NCBI GenBank assembly: GCA_013141055.1
Contig: JABFRS010000001.1
Location: 2,903,319-2,967,318, forward strand
Length of the DNA: 64,000 bases
Reading direction: 5' to 3'
DNA from: Cyclobacteriaceae bacterium
Lineage (GTDB): Bacteria; Bacteroidota; Bacteroidia; Cytophagales; Cyclobacteriaceae
Numbering within the stretch: the stretch's first letter is position 1; every line of letters begins with the position of its first letter. The notes beneath the pieces are model-generated. The model saw nothing but the letters and a program-made list of their open reading frames with translations. It had not been told where the DNA came from and searched no databases. Below are positions 8,898 to 17,699 of the stretch, one piece after another. A program made the position numbers and the translations under genes.

Positions 8898-8926
8898 AAA
8901 GGGCATAGGCCAAACTAACGATTGTT

Positions 8927-10339
8927 GTGAGCGATAAGAAACCAAAGACAATTTTTGAAAAGATCTGGGACAGCCATGTTGTCAAGCGCTCAGAAGGATA
9001 TCCGGACGCACTGTTCATAGACCGTCATTTCATTCATGAGGTAACAAGTCCTCAGGCTTTCGATGGCCTGAAGAAAAGAGGCATCAAAGTATTCAATACA
9101 CAGCGCACAACTGCTACTGCAGATCATAACGTGCCAACAAAAGATCAGCATCTTCCTATCAAGGAAGCTTTGTCACGTCATCAGGTGGAAACACTCCGTA
9201 CTAACTGTAAAGACTTTGGAATTGAATTATATGACCTTGGACATCCATTCCAGGGTATTGTACATATCATTGGTCCTGAGCTTGGTTTAACATTGCCAGG
9301 CATGACGATCGTCTGTGGTGATAGTCACACCTCAACGCACGGAGCATTTGGAAATATTGCTTTTGGAATTGGTACGAGCGAAGTGGAACAAGTATTGGCA
9401 ACGCAATGTATTCTTCAATACAAGCCGAAGACAATGCGCATAGAGATTAATGGAAAACTTGCCAAAGGTGTGGTGAGCAAGGATATTATCCTTTACATCA
9501 TTTCTAAACTTACTGCCAGTGGTGCTACAGGCTTCTTTGTTGAATATGCCGGTGATGCCATTCAAAATCTTTCAATGGAGGCTCGCATGACGATTTGCAA
9601 CATGAGCATTGAAATGGGTGCACGTGGTGGGTTGATTGCACCGGATGAAACGACTTTCAATTACATCCGAGGAAGGAAATTTGCACCACAAGGAGAGGAC
9701 TTTAATCAAAAAATTATAGAGTGGAAAAAACTTTTAACCGATGAAGGAGCTGTGTATGATGAGGTAGTGAAGTTCAACGCTGCTGACATTGCTCCGATGA
9801 TCACATACGGAACAAATCCTGGTATGGGCATGCGCATCACTGATCGTATTCCAACACTGGAAGAACTAAAAGAAATCAGTGAACAGGCTTCGTTTACGAA
9901 ATCCCTGGATTATATGGGTCTTGAACCAGGGTCACAACTACTGGGGAAAGCAATCGACTATGTTTTTATTGGAAGCTGCACAAATGCCCGTATTGAAGAT
10001 CTAAGACTTGTAGCCGACATGGTGAAAGGGAAAAAGAAAGCAGCAAATGTTGAAGTGTGGGTTGTTCCAGGTTCAAAGCAAGTTGAAGAGCAGGCAAAGA
10101 AGGAAGGGCTTGATAAAGTTTTTGAAGCGGCGGGTTTTGAGCTAAGAAGTCCCGGCTGCTCCGCATGCCTTGGAATGAATGAAGATAAGGTTCCTGCCGG
10201 AAAATATTGCATAGCAACTTCCAATAGAAATTTTGAAGGACGACAGGGTCCAAAGTCAAGAACTTTTCTAGCAAGTCCATTGAGCGCAGCAGCAGCAGCG
10301 ATCACAGGACGAGTGACAGATGTAAGAGAATTAGTTTAA
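8927..10339 (+). CDS. leuC: 3-isopropylmalate dehydratase large subunit
   Basis: LeuC with LeuD isomerises 2-isopropylmalate to 3-isopropylmalate using a [4Fe-4S] cluster. At 470 residues it matches E. coli LeuC (466). Cluster cysteines are visible in [12 protein letters not shown] and the pair [11 protein letters not shown]; further aconitase signatures are [13 protein letters not shown] and [10 protein letters not shown]. The start is a GTG giving [19 protein letters not shown], which aligns with the usual MxKTLxDKIWDxHVV beginning; no in-frame ATG precedes it. It opens the operon leuC-leuD-leuB-leuA, an order differing from enterobacterial leuABCD. The hairpin just upstream raises the question of how transcription reaches it. 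Confidence 0.96.
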   Translation: MSDKKPKTIFEKIWDSHVVKRSEGYPDALFIDRHFIHEVTSPQAFDGLKKRGIKVFNTQRTTATADHNVPTKDQHLPIKEALSRHQVETLRTNCKDFGIELYDLGHPFQGIVHIIGPELGLTLPGMTIVCGDSHTSTHGAFGNIAFGIGTSEVEQVLATQCILQYKPKTMRIEINGKLAKGVVSKDIILYIISKLTASGATGFFVEYAGDAIQNLSMEARMTICNMSIEMGARGGLIAPDETTFNYIRGRKFAPQGEDFNQKIIEWKKLLTDEGAVYDEVVKFNAADIAPMITYGTNPGMGMRITDRIPTLEELKEISEQASFTKSLDYMGLEPGSQLLGKAIDYVFIGSCTNARIEDLRLVADMVKGKKKAANVEVWVVPGSKQVEEQAKKEGLDKVFEAAGFELRSPGCSACLGMNEDKVPAGKYCIATSNRNFEGRQGPKSRTFLASPLSAAAAAITGRVTDVRELV

Positions 10340-10371
10340 TCGTTGGTCTGAACAGCTAACAGTGAATTTTA

Positions 10372-10956
10372 ATGAGCAAAGAAAAATTTATAGCGCTTAC
10401 CACCACTGCGGTTCCCTTATCAGTTGAGAATATTGATACTGATCAGATTATTCCTGCGCGCTTTCTTAAAGCAACTACCCGTGAAGGTTTTGGCGACAAT
10501 CTTTTCCGCGACTGGAGATTTGATGCAGATAATAATCCAGTAAAGGATTTTGTATTGAACTCTGGCATTTACTCGGGAAAAATTCTGGTCGCTGGAAAGA
10601 ACTTTGGTTGTGGAAGCAGTCGTGAGCACGCGGCGTGGGCGATTTTTGATTTCGGATTCCGGGTCGTGATCTCAAGTTTCTTTGCTGACATTTTTAAAGG
10701 CAATGCACTGAACAATGGCTTGCTTCCGGTAGTGGTATCCGATGCCTATTTAAAAAAATTGTTTGAAGCCATCGAAAAGGATCCCAACACTGAGATCATT
10801 GTTGATCTTGAAAAGCAGACAGTTTCTCTGAATGGAATTTCTGAAAGTTTTGATATCAATCTTTATAAGAAGACTTGTATGATCAATGGCTACGATGACA
10901 TTGATTATCTGCTCAGTCTGAATAGTGAGATTCGTGAATTTGACCTGGCGCACTAA
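10372..10956 (+). CDS. leuD: 3-isopropylmalate dehydratase small subunit
   Basis: The 194-residue small subunit supplies the swivelling aconitase-C domain that completes the isopropylmalate isomerase active site with LeuC. The signature [16 protein letters not shown] is complete, and [16 protein letters not shown] near the N-terminus is typical. Length matches E. coli LeuD (201). It starts 32 nt after leuC and its TAA is one base from the leuB ATG, so the cistrons are probably translationally coupled. No anomalies were seen. Confidence 0.96.
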   Translation: MSKEKFIALTTTAVPLSVENIDTDQIIPARFLKATTREGFGDNLFRDWRFDADNNPVKDFVLNSGIYSGKILVAGKNFGCGSSREHAAWAIFDFGFRVVISSFFADIFKGNALNNGLLPVVVSDAYLKKLFEAIEKDPNTEIIVDLEKQTVSLNGISESFDINLYKKTCMINGYDDIDYLLSLNSEIREFDLAH

Positions 10957-10957
10957 T

Positions 10958-12055
10958 ATGAATAAGAAAATAGTAATTCTTCCGGGAGATGGAATTGGTA
11001 AAGAGGTGACTACTGAAGGTAAGAAAGTGCTTCAGAAGATTGCTGAAGACTTTGGACATAGTTTTCTGTTTGAAGATGCAATCATCGGACATGATGCTAT
11101 CGAGAGTACCGGACAAGCATTACCGGACAAAACATTAGGTCAGCTTAAAAACTGTGATGCAATTTTATTTGGAGCGGTAGGTCATCCTAAATATGATAAT
11201 GATCCGACATTAAAAGTAAGGCCTGAGCAAGGATTGCTTAAAATGAGGAAAGAGCTTGGTCTTTATGCTAACCTAAGACCGATCAAACTTTTTGATGAAT
11301 TGCTTGAAGCATCCAGTATCAAGCCTGAAATATTGAAAGGTTCTGATATTCTTTTCTTCCGCGAGCTTACTGGTGATGTTTACTTTGGAGAGAAGGGTAG
11401 AAAGGACGAGGGAAACACTGCTTACGACATCATGATCTATCAACGTTATGAAGTTGAAAGAATAGCCCATAAAGCATTTCAGGCAGCTCGTACACGGAGG
11501 AAAAAAGTGACCTCTGTTGATAAGGCAAATGTTCTTGAAAGTTCACGCTTGTGGAGAGAGACTGTTCAGGAAATCGGAAAGCAATATCCAGATATAACAC
11601 TTGAGCATCAATTCGTGGATTCTGCGGCCATGAAACTTATTCAATCTCCACGAAGCTTTGATGTGGTGCTAACCGGAAATCTATTTGGTGATATTCTTAC
11701 AGACGAAGCATCGCAAATAGCTGGTTCTATGGGAATGCTTGCATCTGCTTCTATCGGAGATACAGTAGGTCTATACGAACCGATTCACGGAAGTGCCCAC
11801 GACATTACGGGCAAAGGAATTGCAAATCCTCTTGCATCGATTTTATCAGTGGCCCTGCTGTTAGATATTTCATTTGGAATGAAGGAAGAGTCAGAAGCAG
11901 TTCTGAAAGCAGTCTCTGAAACATTAAAAGAAGGTTATCGCACAGTAGACATAGCACACGTTACGACAGCGAAGAATAAAATACTAAACACGCAATCAAT
12001 GGGAAGTCAGGTTCTTGAAAATTTATCATTGGCAAGTATTTCAGCCAATCGATAG
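10958..12055 (+). CDS. leuB: 3-isopropylmalate dehydrogenase
   Basis: LeuB oxidatively decarboxylates 3-isopropylmalate to 2-ketoisocaproate with NAD. The start chosen is the ATG at 10958 (MNKKIVILPGDGIGKEV), one base after the leuD stop; the frame extends further upstream, but only inside leuD. The product is 365 residues, as for the family. Recognisable elements are GAVGHPKYD, the substrate arginines in RPEQGLLKMRKELGLYANLRP, the metal site GDILTDEASQIAGSMGM and the NAD site GSAHDITGKGIANPLA. The last is the decarboxylating dehydrogenase signature with the Asp that selects NAD. It is the third gene of leuCDBA. Confidence 0.96.
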   Translation: MNKKIVILPGDGIGKEVTTEGKKVLQKIAEDFGHSFLFEDAIIGHDAIESTGQALPDKTLGQLKNCDAILFGAVGHPKYDNDPTLKVRPEQGLLKMRKELGLYANLRPIKLFDELLEASSIKPEILKGSDILFFRELTGDVYFGEKGRKDEGNTAYDIMIYQRYEVERIAHKAFQAARTRRKKVTSVDKANVLESSRLWRETVQEIGKQYPDITLEHQFVDSAAMKLIQSPRSFDVVLTGNLFGDILTDEASQIAGSMGMLASASIGDTVGLYEPIHGSAHDITGKGIANPLASILSVALLLDISFGMKEESEAVLKAVSETLKEGYRTVDIAHVTTAKNKILNTQSMGSQVLENLSLASISANR

Positions 12056-12097
12056 AGTTTGATATCTGATAAACAATAACAATTAACGACTTAAATA

Positions 12098-13261
12098 ATG
12101 AGCAACAAGATCCAGATTTTTGATACGACGCTTCGCGATGGAGAGCAGGTCCCTGGCTGTCAGCTGAAGACAGAAGAGAAGGTGATCATTGCCCGTGAGC
12201 TTGAAGCTATGGGAGTGGATGTGATCGAGGCTGGTTTCCCAATATCAAGTCCTGGTGATTTTTTATCAGTAGTTGAAATATCGAAAGCCGTTAATCATGT
12301 TACTGTTTGTGGATTGACCCGAGCCAAAAAAGAAGATATCGATGTGGCGGCAGAAGCGTTGCATCACGCTAAGCATGGAAGAATTCATACAGGAATTGGT
12401 TCTTCCGATGTTCATATCAAACATAAATTCCGGAGCGATCGAGGACAAGTTCTTGAACAAGGCGTTTGGGCGGTAGAATACGCGAAATCAAAAGGATATG
12501 AAGTTGAATTTTATGCTGAGGATGCTGGTCGTGCGGATCTTGAATTTCTGGCGAAGCTGACGGAAGCGGTTATAGCTGCAGGCGCAGATGTCGTTAATAT
12601 CCCCGATACTACCGGGTATTGCCTTCCTCATCTTTATGGGAAACGAATTCAGTATTTGTTTGAGAACGTAAAAAATATTGATAAAGCGGTGATCTCAGTT
12701 CATTGTCACAATGATCTTGGTCTTGCCACAGCAAATACAATGGCGGGCTTACTGAATGGTGCCCGTCAGGCGGAAGTAACAATCAACGGAATTGGTGAAC
12801 GTGCAGGTAATACCGCGTTGGAAGAAGTTGCTATGATCATTAAAACGCATAGTGACCTTGGTCTTCATACAAATATCAAATCTGAAAGAATTTCTGAAAT
12901 GAGCATGCTGGTTAGTTCCATGATGCGTATGCCTGTTCAGGCTAATAAGGCGATCGTTGGCAAGAATGCTTTTGCTCATTCATCAGGTATTCATCAGGAT
13001 GGTTTTCTGAAGCATTCAGAAAATTATGAAATTATAAATCCTGCAGATGTGGGTGTTGGATCTTCCTCTATTGTTTTGACGGCGCGAAGTGGTCGCGCTG
13101 CTTTAAAGCACCGTGCTGAATTGCTTGGATATCGATATGAAGGTGAGGAACTAAACTCGCTTTATGAAAACTTCCTGCTGGTGGCTGATGAAAAGAAACT
13201 TGTTAATGACTCTGATCTGATAGTTCTCATCACAAGTCTTCCGGTGTTGGTTGCTAAGTGA
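12098..13261 (+). CDS. leuA: 2-isopropylmalate synthase, short form without the LeuA regulatory domain
   Basis: This enzyme condenses 2-ketoisovalerate with acetyl-CoA, the entry to leucine. The TIM barrel is complete: [17 protein letters not shown] at the start (catalytic Arg and metal Asp), [14 protein letters not shown] (metal His pair) and [17 protein letters not shown]. After the barrel only the helical subdomain remains ([28 protein letters not shown]), ending near residue 387. The usual LeuA is 500-520 residues, with a C-terminal LeuA dimer domain that binds leucine; it is absent here. Homocitrate or citramalate synthase are alternatives, but the position at the end of leuCDB makes isopropylmalate synthase likely. 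It ends one base from a convergent gene. Confidence 0.9.
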   Translation: MSNKIQIFDTTLRDGEQVPGCQLKTEEKVIIARELEAMGVDVIEAGFPISSPGDFLSVVEISKAVNHVTVCGLTRAKKEDIDVAAEALHHAKHGRIHTGIGSSDVHIKHKFRSDRGQVLEQGVWAVEYAKSKGYEVEFYAEDAGRADLEFLAKLTEAVIAAGADVVNIPDTTGYCLPHLYGKRIQYLFENVKNIDKAVISVHCHNDLGLATANTMAGLLNGARQAEVTINGIGERAGNTALEEVAMIIKTHSDLGLHTNIKSERISEMSMLVSSMMRMPVQANKAIVGKNAFAHSSGIHQDGFLKHSENYEIINPADVGVGSSSIVLTARSGRAALKHRAELLGYRYEGEELNSLYENFLLVADEKKLVNDSDLIVLITSLPVLVAK

Positions 13262-13262
13262 T

Positions 13263-13985
13263 CTATTGGGAAGATTTCCCCTTCAGTAAATATTTAAAGT
13301 ACTGAATCGTCGTCTTCACAACGTTCATGTTCGACTGGCCAACGCGTTTTGAAGAATGCAACTGCATTGGGACTTCAATGACCTGTGCGTTGCAATGAAT
13401 GGAACGAACCAGAACTTCAAGCATGCATACAAAACCCGGTTCTGTAATAATTCCATTATACTTTTCCTGTATTCTATTCAGCAATGAAACGCTGTAGACC
13501 CTATAAAAGGAACTGAGTGTCAGTACTTTCACATCAAACAGAAAGCGAAACATGAAGTTAGCTGCTGCCGAGATAAACTTCCTGAAGAATGATGTTTTCT
13601 CAAAGCCGCCGCCCTGTGCATATACTGATGCCAGCACAAGATCATAGCCCATTGACTGCAGGCCGAGCATAATGTTTAGAATTTTTAAGTCAGAGGTACA
13701 GTCTGCTTCAAGAGTTACAACAATGTCTTCTGGCTTTGAGTTTTTTAGAATCCATTGAAAGCCAGTATTAAACGCTGCACCCGGGCCGCGATTAATCCCA
13801 TCTCCAAGTACAGTGTATAGCCTGCCACTAAATAATTCTGTTATTAGTTCTTTTGATCTGTCCTTTGATCCGTCATCAGAAAAAACATAATGTATGTTCT
13901 GCACACTTTGCCATGCGGTAAGCTCTCCATACAGATTCTTCAGGTTGGCAGTCTCATTATAAACCGGGATCAGGAAGAAGATCAT
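13263..13985 (-). CDS. Glycosyltransferase family 2 (DPM1-like)
   Basis: A 240-residue GT-A glycosyltransferase. The N-terminus MIFFLIPVYNETANLKNLY and FSDDGSKDRSKEL form the nucleotide-binding half, LEADCTSD carries the DxD-like metal motif, and RGPGAAFNTGF is typical of the polyprenol-phosphate mannosyl/glucosyl transferase branch. There is no C-terminal pair of membrane helices, as in DPM1-type soluble or peripheral enzymes. It is the second gene of a minus-strand pair with an NAD-dependent epimerase (one base apart), which probably makes or modifies the sugar. A GT-C-like membrane protein lies beyond the epimerase on the other strand and could use the lipid-linked sugar; that link is an inference. 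Confidence 0.88.
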   Translation of the reverse strand: MIFFLIPVYNETANLKNLYGELTAWQSVQNIHYVFSDDGSKDRSKELITELFSGRLYTVLGDGINRGPGAAFNTGFQWILKNSKPEDIVVTLEADCTSDLKILNIMLGLQSMGYDLVLASVYAQGGGFEKTSFFRKFISAAANFMFRFLFDVKVLTLSSFYRVYSVSLLNRIQEKYNGIITEPGFVCMLEVLVRSIHCNAQVIEVPMQLHSSKRVGQSNMNVVKTTIQYFKYLLKGKSSQ

Positions 13986-13986
13986 C

Positions 13987-14964
13987 TCAGGATTTACTTT
14001 TTTGGATTTCCTGAATTGTTAATCTGACAGCATCTTCCAGTTTTACAGAAGGCTCGTAACCAAGAATTCTTTTTGCTTTTGACAGATCCGGAACTCGTCT
14101 GAGAATATCCTTGTATTTACCAAACACTTCGCTCATAGGAACGAATTTTATCTTAAGTTCTTTTTTTGATCCGGTGATTTTGTGAATAAGTCTGGCGGTT
14201 TCTAAAACGGAAAGTTCTTCATCATTTCCGATATTAATAATCTCCCCAACTGCTTTCTCACTTTCAAGTGCGAGAATAGTGCCTTTTACCAGATCGGATA
14301 CGAAACCCATAGAACGTGTCTGAAGCCCATCTCCATGGACGATCACTTCTTCATCATTCATGATCGAACGAATAAAAATCGGAACGTGCCCGCCACTCCA
14401 GGCAAAACTTGACCTTGGACTGAACCCTCCAAAAAAACGGATGATGACAATCGGAACTTTATGATCATGAAAATATCCAAATGAAAGTTGCTCTCCATAT
14501 AATTTTGATACGGCATAGCTCCATCGCTTTATAAGGCTTGGCCCGAGTAAGAGATCGCCATCTTCATTGAGCGGTAGATCTGGGGACATTCCATAGACAT
14601 CAGATGTGGAAGCAAAAAGAACTTTACACCCCCACATTTTAGCGGTCTCCAAAACATTCTCAGTTCCTTTAGTATTTACCAAAAGGGTTGGGAGGCTGAT
14701 ATCTTTTTCAGAGATCTTTTTAACGGCCGCCATATGAATAATGGTATCCATATCTTTTCCGAGAATTTTAAGAGAATCGAAATCAAGAATGTTGACTCTG
14801 TAGAATTTGAAATTAGGATGATGAATGCAGGGTTCGAGATTGATAAGGCTTCCGTAAGAAAGATCATCAATTCCGGTTACGTTATAACCTTTGTTAAGCA
14901 GTTCTTCGGTCAGATGCGACCCGATCATTCCTGCGGCTCCGGTAATTAATACGTTCTTTTTCAT
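13987..14964 (-). CDS. NAD-dependent epimerase/dehydratase (extended SDR)
   Basis: A 325-residue nucleotide-sugar epimerase or dehydratase of the extended short-chain dehydrogenase family. The NAD fold begins ITGAAGMIGSHL (GxxGxxG) and GIDDLSYG gives the adenine-ribose acidic residue; the catalytic pair is in WSYAVSKLYGE (YxxxK) with the upstream Ser/Thr in FASTSDVYG. The C-terminal domain (RVPDLSKAKRILGYEPSVKLEDAV) is the usual UDP/GDP-sugar binding half. The best family fit is the UDP-glucuronate or UDP-glucose 4-epimerase group; the exact sugar cannot be deduced. It is transcribed upstream of, and nearly touching, the GT2 gene. Confidence 0.9.
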   Translation of the reverse strand: MKKNVLITGAAGMIGSHLTEELLNKGYNVTGIDDLSYGSLINLEPCIHHPNFKFYRVNILDFDSLKILGKDMDTIIHMAAVKKISEKDISLPTLLVNTKGTENVLETAKMWGCKVLFASTSDVYGMSPDLPLNEDGDLLLGPSLIKRWSYAVSKLYGEQLSFGYFHDHKVPIVIIRFFGGFSPRSSFAWSGGHVPIFIRSIMNDEEVIVHGDGLQTRSMGFVSDLVKGTILALESEKAVGEIINIGNDEELSVLETARLIHKITGSKKELKIKFVPMSEVFGKYKDILRRVPDLSKAKRILGYEPSVKLEDAVRLTIQEIQKSKS

Positions 14965-15004
14965 TTCTTAAATTTACCTTTCTGGAAATTGATTTCATTT
15001 TGGT

Positions 15005-16501
15005 ATGAAAGGAAGGGTCAAAAGTATGCTGGAAGTATTAAAAAGCCAGCGTTTATTATTACTAAAGGTTCTGATCGCCCTTCAAATCAGCTTTTTAACT
15101 TTTCTTTTCTTTCGGGCTGTCTCTGATAATCGATATTATCTGGCGTATGAGGACGAGGTAATCAATTATTGCTCAGCGAAAGTTTTCTCAGAAACCGGGT
15201 CTGTACGTGCGGAGGGCTGCATCACAGAAGATGTTTCCCGGATTGGTCAGATGAATTGGTATGGGCCAGGGTATGCCGTGATGTATGGTGCGAGTCAGGA
15301 TTTTTTTGGAGAGGATCCAACCTTGTTTATAAAGATTCATTTTGTGCTCGCTCTTCTGTCGATCACCATTATTTTTTTTATTCCTTCTTCTCTGGAAAGC
15401 AGATTGCTTTTCTGCAGCGCCCTTCTCTTCACAGAACAGTTTACAGGTTACATCTTTACTTATTTTCCTGAATCCATTCATCTTTTTTTTGCCATCATCT
15501 TTATTCTTTTGATCACTCTGATCTATCAGGCAAAGGATGTAAGGAAGAGAAACTTATATGTGACCATTTTTATTGGACTTGTCTTCGCGGTTGTGCTTTT
15601 AAGGTCTACTGCTATCTTTTGGTTAACGTCATTAATCGGATTGAGTCAGACAAGGAAGATGATGATTTCAATGATTATTGTATTTCTTGTTGGACTTGGA
15701 ATCACACTTCTGTACATGCGTTACTTTACCGCGCCTCCCTATGCTGGTGATATGCAGAAAATTGATCAGTTGTTTGAATTTGACCTCTTTGGATTTATTT
15801 TCAAAACGATAAAAGCAACAATGCGGAATACTTTCTCTCTTTTAAAAAGCGGTTCCTTTGGAGTTTATATTTTGCTTTTGTTAATGGGAATTGCCATGGT
15901 TCGATGGTGGCAAACCAAAGAGAGATTGTTGCTTGCTGCTCTTCTTGTAAGCATCTCACTGGTGGGGGCATTGATGGCTTATTATTCGGCAGGACCCTGG
16001 TATTTTCTGAAGCAGTCTGCCATCCTGATTCCATTGATCATTTTTGTGCTCATGGTAACAAATTCACCACCCATGCTTAAGTACGGCATTTTGATGGGAG
16101 GGATGTTAATTTTCCCTCTATTGTATGAAAATATTTCCATCACAATTCTAGAACGACAAAATGCTTACAATGGATGGCAGAACAGTAAACCTTTCCAGTC
16201 TGCTTTGAATGAACTAACCAATCACATCTCAGAAGATTCTGAAGTAACTGTAGTCTGGTGTTATAATGAATACGATTATGGTTCCGCTGCAGAAGCACTC
16301 CTACCTTTTTCTACCGCTTCTGGTCATCCTATATTGTACACAACCAATATTGCCACGGCCCAGGATAAGCCCGAAGTAAGATTTCAACTGCATCATAAAT
16401 TGAAGGTGAATTATATTTTAAGTCGTTATCCACTGGAGTTACCCGCTGTTCGACTGGTTCATTCAACTCAATTTTATCATTTTTACAAAATCGAAGATTA
16501 A
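15005..16501 (+). CDS. Polytopic membrane protein, probable GT-C glycosyltransferase
   Basis: A 498-residue integral membrane protein with about ten predicted helices (for example LLKVLIALQISFLTFLFF, ALLSITIIFFIP, YVTIFIGLVFAVVLL, ILLLLMGIAMV) and a soluble C-terminal domain of about 110 residues. The first external loop has an acidic motif (YLAYEDEVINY), the position where GT-C enzymes using lipid-linked sugars keep catalytic acidic residues. This and the divergent epimerase-GT2 pair suggest sugar transfer on the outer face of the inner membrane, but I see no decisive family signature. It ends 6 nt before the SET gene and may be co-transcribed with it. The ATG at 15005 is used; another ATG lies at codon 8. 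Confidence 0.75.
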   Translation: MKGRVKSMLEVLKSQRLLLLKVLIALQISFLTFLFFRAVSDNRYYLAYEDEVINYCSAKVFSETGSVRAEGCITEDVSRIGQMNWYGPGYAVMYGASQDFFGEDPTLFIKIHFVLALLSITIIFFIPSSLESRLLFCSALLFTEQFTGYIFTYFPESIHLFFAIIFILLITLIYQAKDVRKRNLYVTIFIGLVFAVVLLRSTAIFWLTSLIGLSQTRKMMISMIIVFLVGLGITLLYMRYFTAPPYAGDMQKIDQLFEFDLFGFIFKTIKATMRNTFSLLKSGSFGVYILLLLMGIAMVRWWQTKERLLLAALLVSISLVGALMAYYSAGPWYFLKQSAILIPLIIFVLMVTNSPPMLKYGILMGGMLIFPLLYENISITILERQNAYNGWQNSKPFQSALNELTNHISEDSEVTVVWCYNEYDYGSAAEALLPFSTASGHPILYTTNIATAQDKPEVRFQLHHKLKVNYILSRYPLELPAVRLVHSTQFYHFYKIED

Positions 16502-16507
16502 TTATTG

Positions 16508-17011
16508 ATGGCTCTTCAGGAAAAGAATTTATATACCAAACGTTCTCAGTTGCCAGGCGCCGGAAAAGGGTTGTTTACAAGAGTATTTATTCCAAAAGGA
16601 ACCAGGATTGTTGAATACAAAGGAGAAGTTCTTACCTGGAAGGAAGCTGAAAAGATGCCTGAGGATCGTAACGGCTACGTTTTCTTCTTCACCAATAACT
16701 ATGTTATCGATGCATGGAAGCACAAAGGCTTTGCTCATTTTGCCAATGACGCAAAAGGAATTGCTCGCGTGGAAGGTTTGAAAAACAATTCAGAATACGA
16801 AACTGAGAAGAAACGATGCTTTATTGTTGCCACGCGTGATATCCCGGCCCGATCAGAGATCCTTGTTGGTTACGGTGGCGAATACTGGCAGGCCATCCGT
16901 TACAATGTCAGGATTGAGGCAGAGAGAATTGCCAAAGAAGGAAAGAAATCAAAATCTTTATTGCCTCACGAAATCCTCAAAAAGAGCAAGAAGAAGAAAA
17001 TGAAAAAGTGA
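16508..17011 (+). CDS. SET-domain protein methyltransferase
   Basis: A 167-residue protein almost entirely made of a SET domain, the lysine methyltransferase fold best known from histone modifiers. Visible landmarks are the SAM-side loop LPGAGKGLFTRVFIPKGTRI, the central FTNNYVIDAW, the knot-forming HFANDAKG with NNSEYE (in place of the classic NHSxxPN) and VGYGGEYW before the end. The C-terminus is a strongly basic tail (KKSKSLLPHEILKKSKKKKMKK). It starts at the ATG at 16508, 6 nt after the upstream membrane protein. Bacterial SET proteins are sparsely distributed; possible targets are ribosomal or DNA-binding proteins, but nothing here shows which. Confidence 0.88.
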   Translation: MALQEKNLYTKRSQLPGAGKGLFTRVFIPKGTRIVEYKGEVLTWKEAEKMPEDRNGYVFFFTNNYVIDAWKHKGFAHFANDAKGIARVEGLKNNSEYETEKKRCFIVATRDIPARSEILVGYGGEYWQAIRYNVRIEAERIAKEGKKSKSLLPHEILKKSKKKKMKK

Positions 17012-17033
17012 TACGTGTCCTAAAAAAGTTTTC

Positions 17034-17474
17034 TTAATTCTTAATCTTTTGAGCCTTTTCAAGTGTCTCATTGGTAACATCTCTCACCTTCTTTATAGAC
17101 TCCATTTGCATCTCAAGATACTCTCTGGCTTTTTCCTGGTCTACAGAATCGGGTAGTGGACTGAAACTATGCATCCAATCCATCATAGAGTTGTTTGCAG
17201 AATCAAGTCTGGCGATCGTTGCCTGAATTTCGAGCTTTTGAGCTTCAGGCATGTCAGGAGTATTTGTGACTTTCTCTGTTAAAGTCTGCTTAAGCTTATA
17301 GATGTCTTCCATCTTAGGCATCACCTCATCATGAATATCCATGATCTCACTATATAGGGCCTGATTTGGATTGTCAGAATCTGTGCTGCCAGCCTGATTG
17401 TGATTACTATGATCCGCAGTCTTGCCACAGGCAACTAAAATCAAGAAGGAAATGGCGATAAGGGTGATTTTCAT
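17034..17474 (-). CDS. Small lipoprotein, viral A-type inclusion-like/unknown
   Basis: A 146-residue secreted lipoprotein. The signal peptide MKITLIAISFLILVACGK has a clear lipobox (LVAC with the modified Cys at residue 16), followed by a His/Asn-rich linker (DHSNHNQAGSTDSDN). The rest is predicted as long amphipathic helices (DIHDEVMPKMEDIYKLKQTL, KAREYLEMQMESIKKV), so it probably forms a helical bundle or coiled coil in the periplasm or on the outer membrane. I do not recognise a functional family. It is convergent with the SET gene (22 nt between stops) and divergent from the aromatic operon leader, with its own promoter. Confidence 0.8.
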   Translation of the reverse strand: MKITLIAISFLILVACGKTADHSNHNQAGSTDSDNPNQALYSEIMDIHDEVMPKMEDIYKLKQTLTEKVTNTPDMPEAQKLEIQATIARLDSANNSMMDWMHSFSPLPDSVDQEKAREYLEMQMESIKKVRDVTNETLEKAQKIKN

Positions 17475-17490
17475 ATGGATTGATTTTGAG

Positions 17491-17522
17491 CAAAGTTACT
17501 TTTTTACCCCATGCAGGCCAAC
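17491..17522 (-). promoter_or_regulatory. Putative promoter of the lipoprotein gene
   Basis: On the minus strand a perfect -7 box TAACTTTG (17498 to 17491) lies exactly 20 nt after GTTG (17522 to 17519; consensus TTTG). The expected start of transcription is about 10 nt before the lipoprotein ATG. Confidence 0.45.
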
Positions 17523-17569
17523 CTTTACCGACTAACAGTAGTTAGTGGCGGTAAGAATTTTTCAATTTC

Positions 17570-17601
17570 TTTGAGTGCAGGTTGGTGAAATAGTAATTTT
17601 C
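17570..17601 (+). promoter_or_regulatory. Promoter of the aromatic amino acid operon
   Basis: TTTG (17570-17573), 20 nt, then TAATTTTC (17594-17601; consensus TAnnTTTG, 7 of 8). This is the primary sigma consensus of Bacteroidota with ideal spacing. Transcription would begin near 17607, about 20 nt before the leader peptide ATG. Confidence 0.55.
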
Positions 17602-17627
17602 TACGTTCTTAGCCTTCAGAATAACAC

Positions 17628-17699
17628 ATGAACAACAAGCGATTTTATTTTTACTTCTATTTCTATCAATCCCTCGGGACTGACAGAGCGCTTTGTTGA
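17628..17699 (+). CDS. Phe/Tyr leader peptide of the aromatic operon attenuator
   Basis: A 23-codon open frame encodes MNNKRFYFYFYFYQSLGTDR plus ALC and a TGA stop. Codons 6-13 alternate Phe and Tyr four times (17643-17666), a composition that chance hardly produces and that matches the two end products of the operon that follows. It lies about 20 nt after a good promoter and 32 nt before an intrinsic terminator. Its job is to gauge the supply of charged tRNA-Phe and tRNA-Tyr: ribosome stalling on the run leaves 17674-17681 free to form the antiterminator, while a ribosome reaching the stop at 17697 covers it. No function of the peptide itself is expected. Confidence 0.88.
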   Translation: MNNKRFYFYFYFYQSLGTDRALC

